DNA of 64,000 bases from contig OY992537.1 in NCBI GenBank assembly GCA_963921195.1, positions 204,376,581-204,440,580 on the forward strand. The letters are read 5' to 3'. The notes under the pieces were generated by a model. The model did not search any database. It was given only the letters and a program-made list of their open reading frames with translations, and was not told the origin of the DNA. A program made the position numbers and the translations under genes. Origin of the DNA: Pegoplata infirma (taxonomy: Eukaryota; Arthropoda; Insecta; Diptera; Anthomyiidae). This document shows, in pieces, positions 63,879-64,000 of this stretch (positions are counted from its first letter, which is position 1; the number at the start of each line of letters is the position of its first letter).

Positions 63879-64000
63879 CCGACAAAAATGCGAAATCAAC
63901 AGCGTTGTCTGTAAGTATGGGTGGTATAAGTATCAAGGAATCCAACACTCTTGATGTTCCGGTCGAATGAAGCATTCAAGTGTCTCGGTTTGTTTAACCG

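Larger units (their letters stand above)
62047..64000 (+). mobile_element. CR1-like non-LTR retrotransposon, runs off the window
   Basis: A third retrotransposon type. Pieces on the plus strand encode the pre-RT linker and the RT in several frames. It has no RNase H within view. It carries a foldback insertion at 62367-62742 and a TCTTCATCTA simple-repeat expansion at about 63300-63342 inside the coding region. Multiple stops and shifts show it is dead. CR1-like assignment comes from the VPQGSVLSPILF...LNDLL and DRRPS...VEVEGKTQIMNDTLNQDL pattern. Confidence 0.82.

Overview
The window is AT-rich, gene-poor eukaryotic DNA made almost entirely of transposable-element wreckage, foldback elements, satellites and microsatellites. 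It suggests an insect, most likely a higher (schizophoran or calyptrate) fly. The reasons are a Jockey-type non-LTR retrotransposon close in style to Drosophila jockey, an RNase H-bearing LOA/I-like retrotransposon, very high A+T, and many short repeats with the AAACAAGT...TACTTGTTT ends and GGAC/GACA runs that I associate with fly genomes. The organism is an inference; no host gene fixes it. I found no convincing host protein-coding gene, rRNA or intact tRNA. Almost all open frames are either retrotransposon fragments or artefacts of simple repeats.

Layout. 1-10 kb holds a TA-flanked miniature element, a half copy of a large hAT-like foldback, a decayed tandem array (2.2-5.0 kb), and a palindromic element (6.06-8.34 kb) split by a 1.9 kb tandem-repeat module. 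10.49-13.48 kb is a satellite of about 85 copies of a 35-bp unit that consists of two abutting perfect hairpins. 14.36-19.93 kb is a nest four levels deep: palindromic element P1 contains element Q, Q contains a jockey-like retrotransposon, and that contains a long-TIR MITE. 20-25 kb holds more foldbacks, a hAT-like MITE with an exact 8-bp target duplication, and a second Q copy. 25.46-26.87 kb is a 1.4 kb pentanucleotide microsatellite. 27-37 kb holds a broken LOA-like 3' end, AAGTACTT-rich arrays, GGAC runs, two hAT-like MITEs (TAGGGTGTTC ends) and a mariner-like foldback. 37.7-41.3 kb is one dispersed repeat (R) split by two foldbacks. 42.5-44.4 kb is a 1.86 kb hAT-like palindrome with an 8-bp target duplication. 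45-49 kb is Q and R debris. 49.25-52.59 kb is a 5'-truncated LOA-like retrotransposon with a 12-bp target duplication. 52.8-60.6 kb is foldbacks, tRNA-like heads and duplicated blocks. 61-64 kb holds a second LOA-like fragment and a CR1-like retrotransposon running off the end.

How the parts relate. No genes work together here. The readable story is chronological: insertions inside insertions, many dated by matching target-site duplications or by an empty site in a sister copy within the same window. Each of the three reverse transcriptases has lost a different catalytic element (motif A deleted, YADD turned into a stop, the FADD box deleted). The most unusual structure is the double-hairpin 35-bp satellite. 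Coordinates of repeat edges are read by eye and may be off by a few bases.
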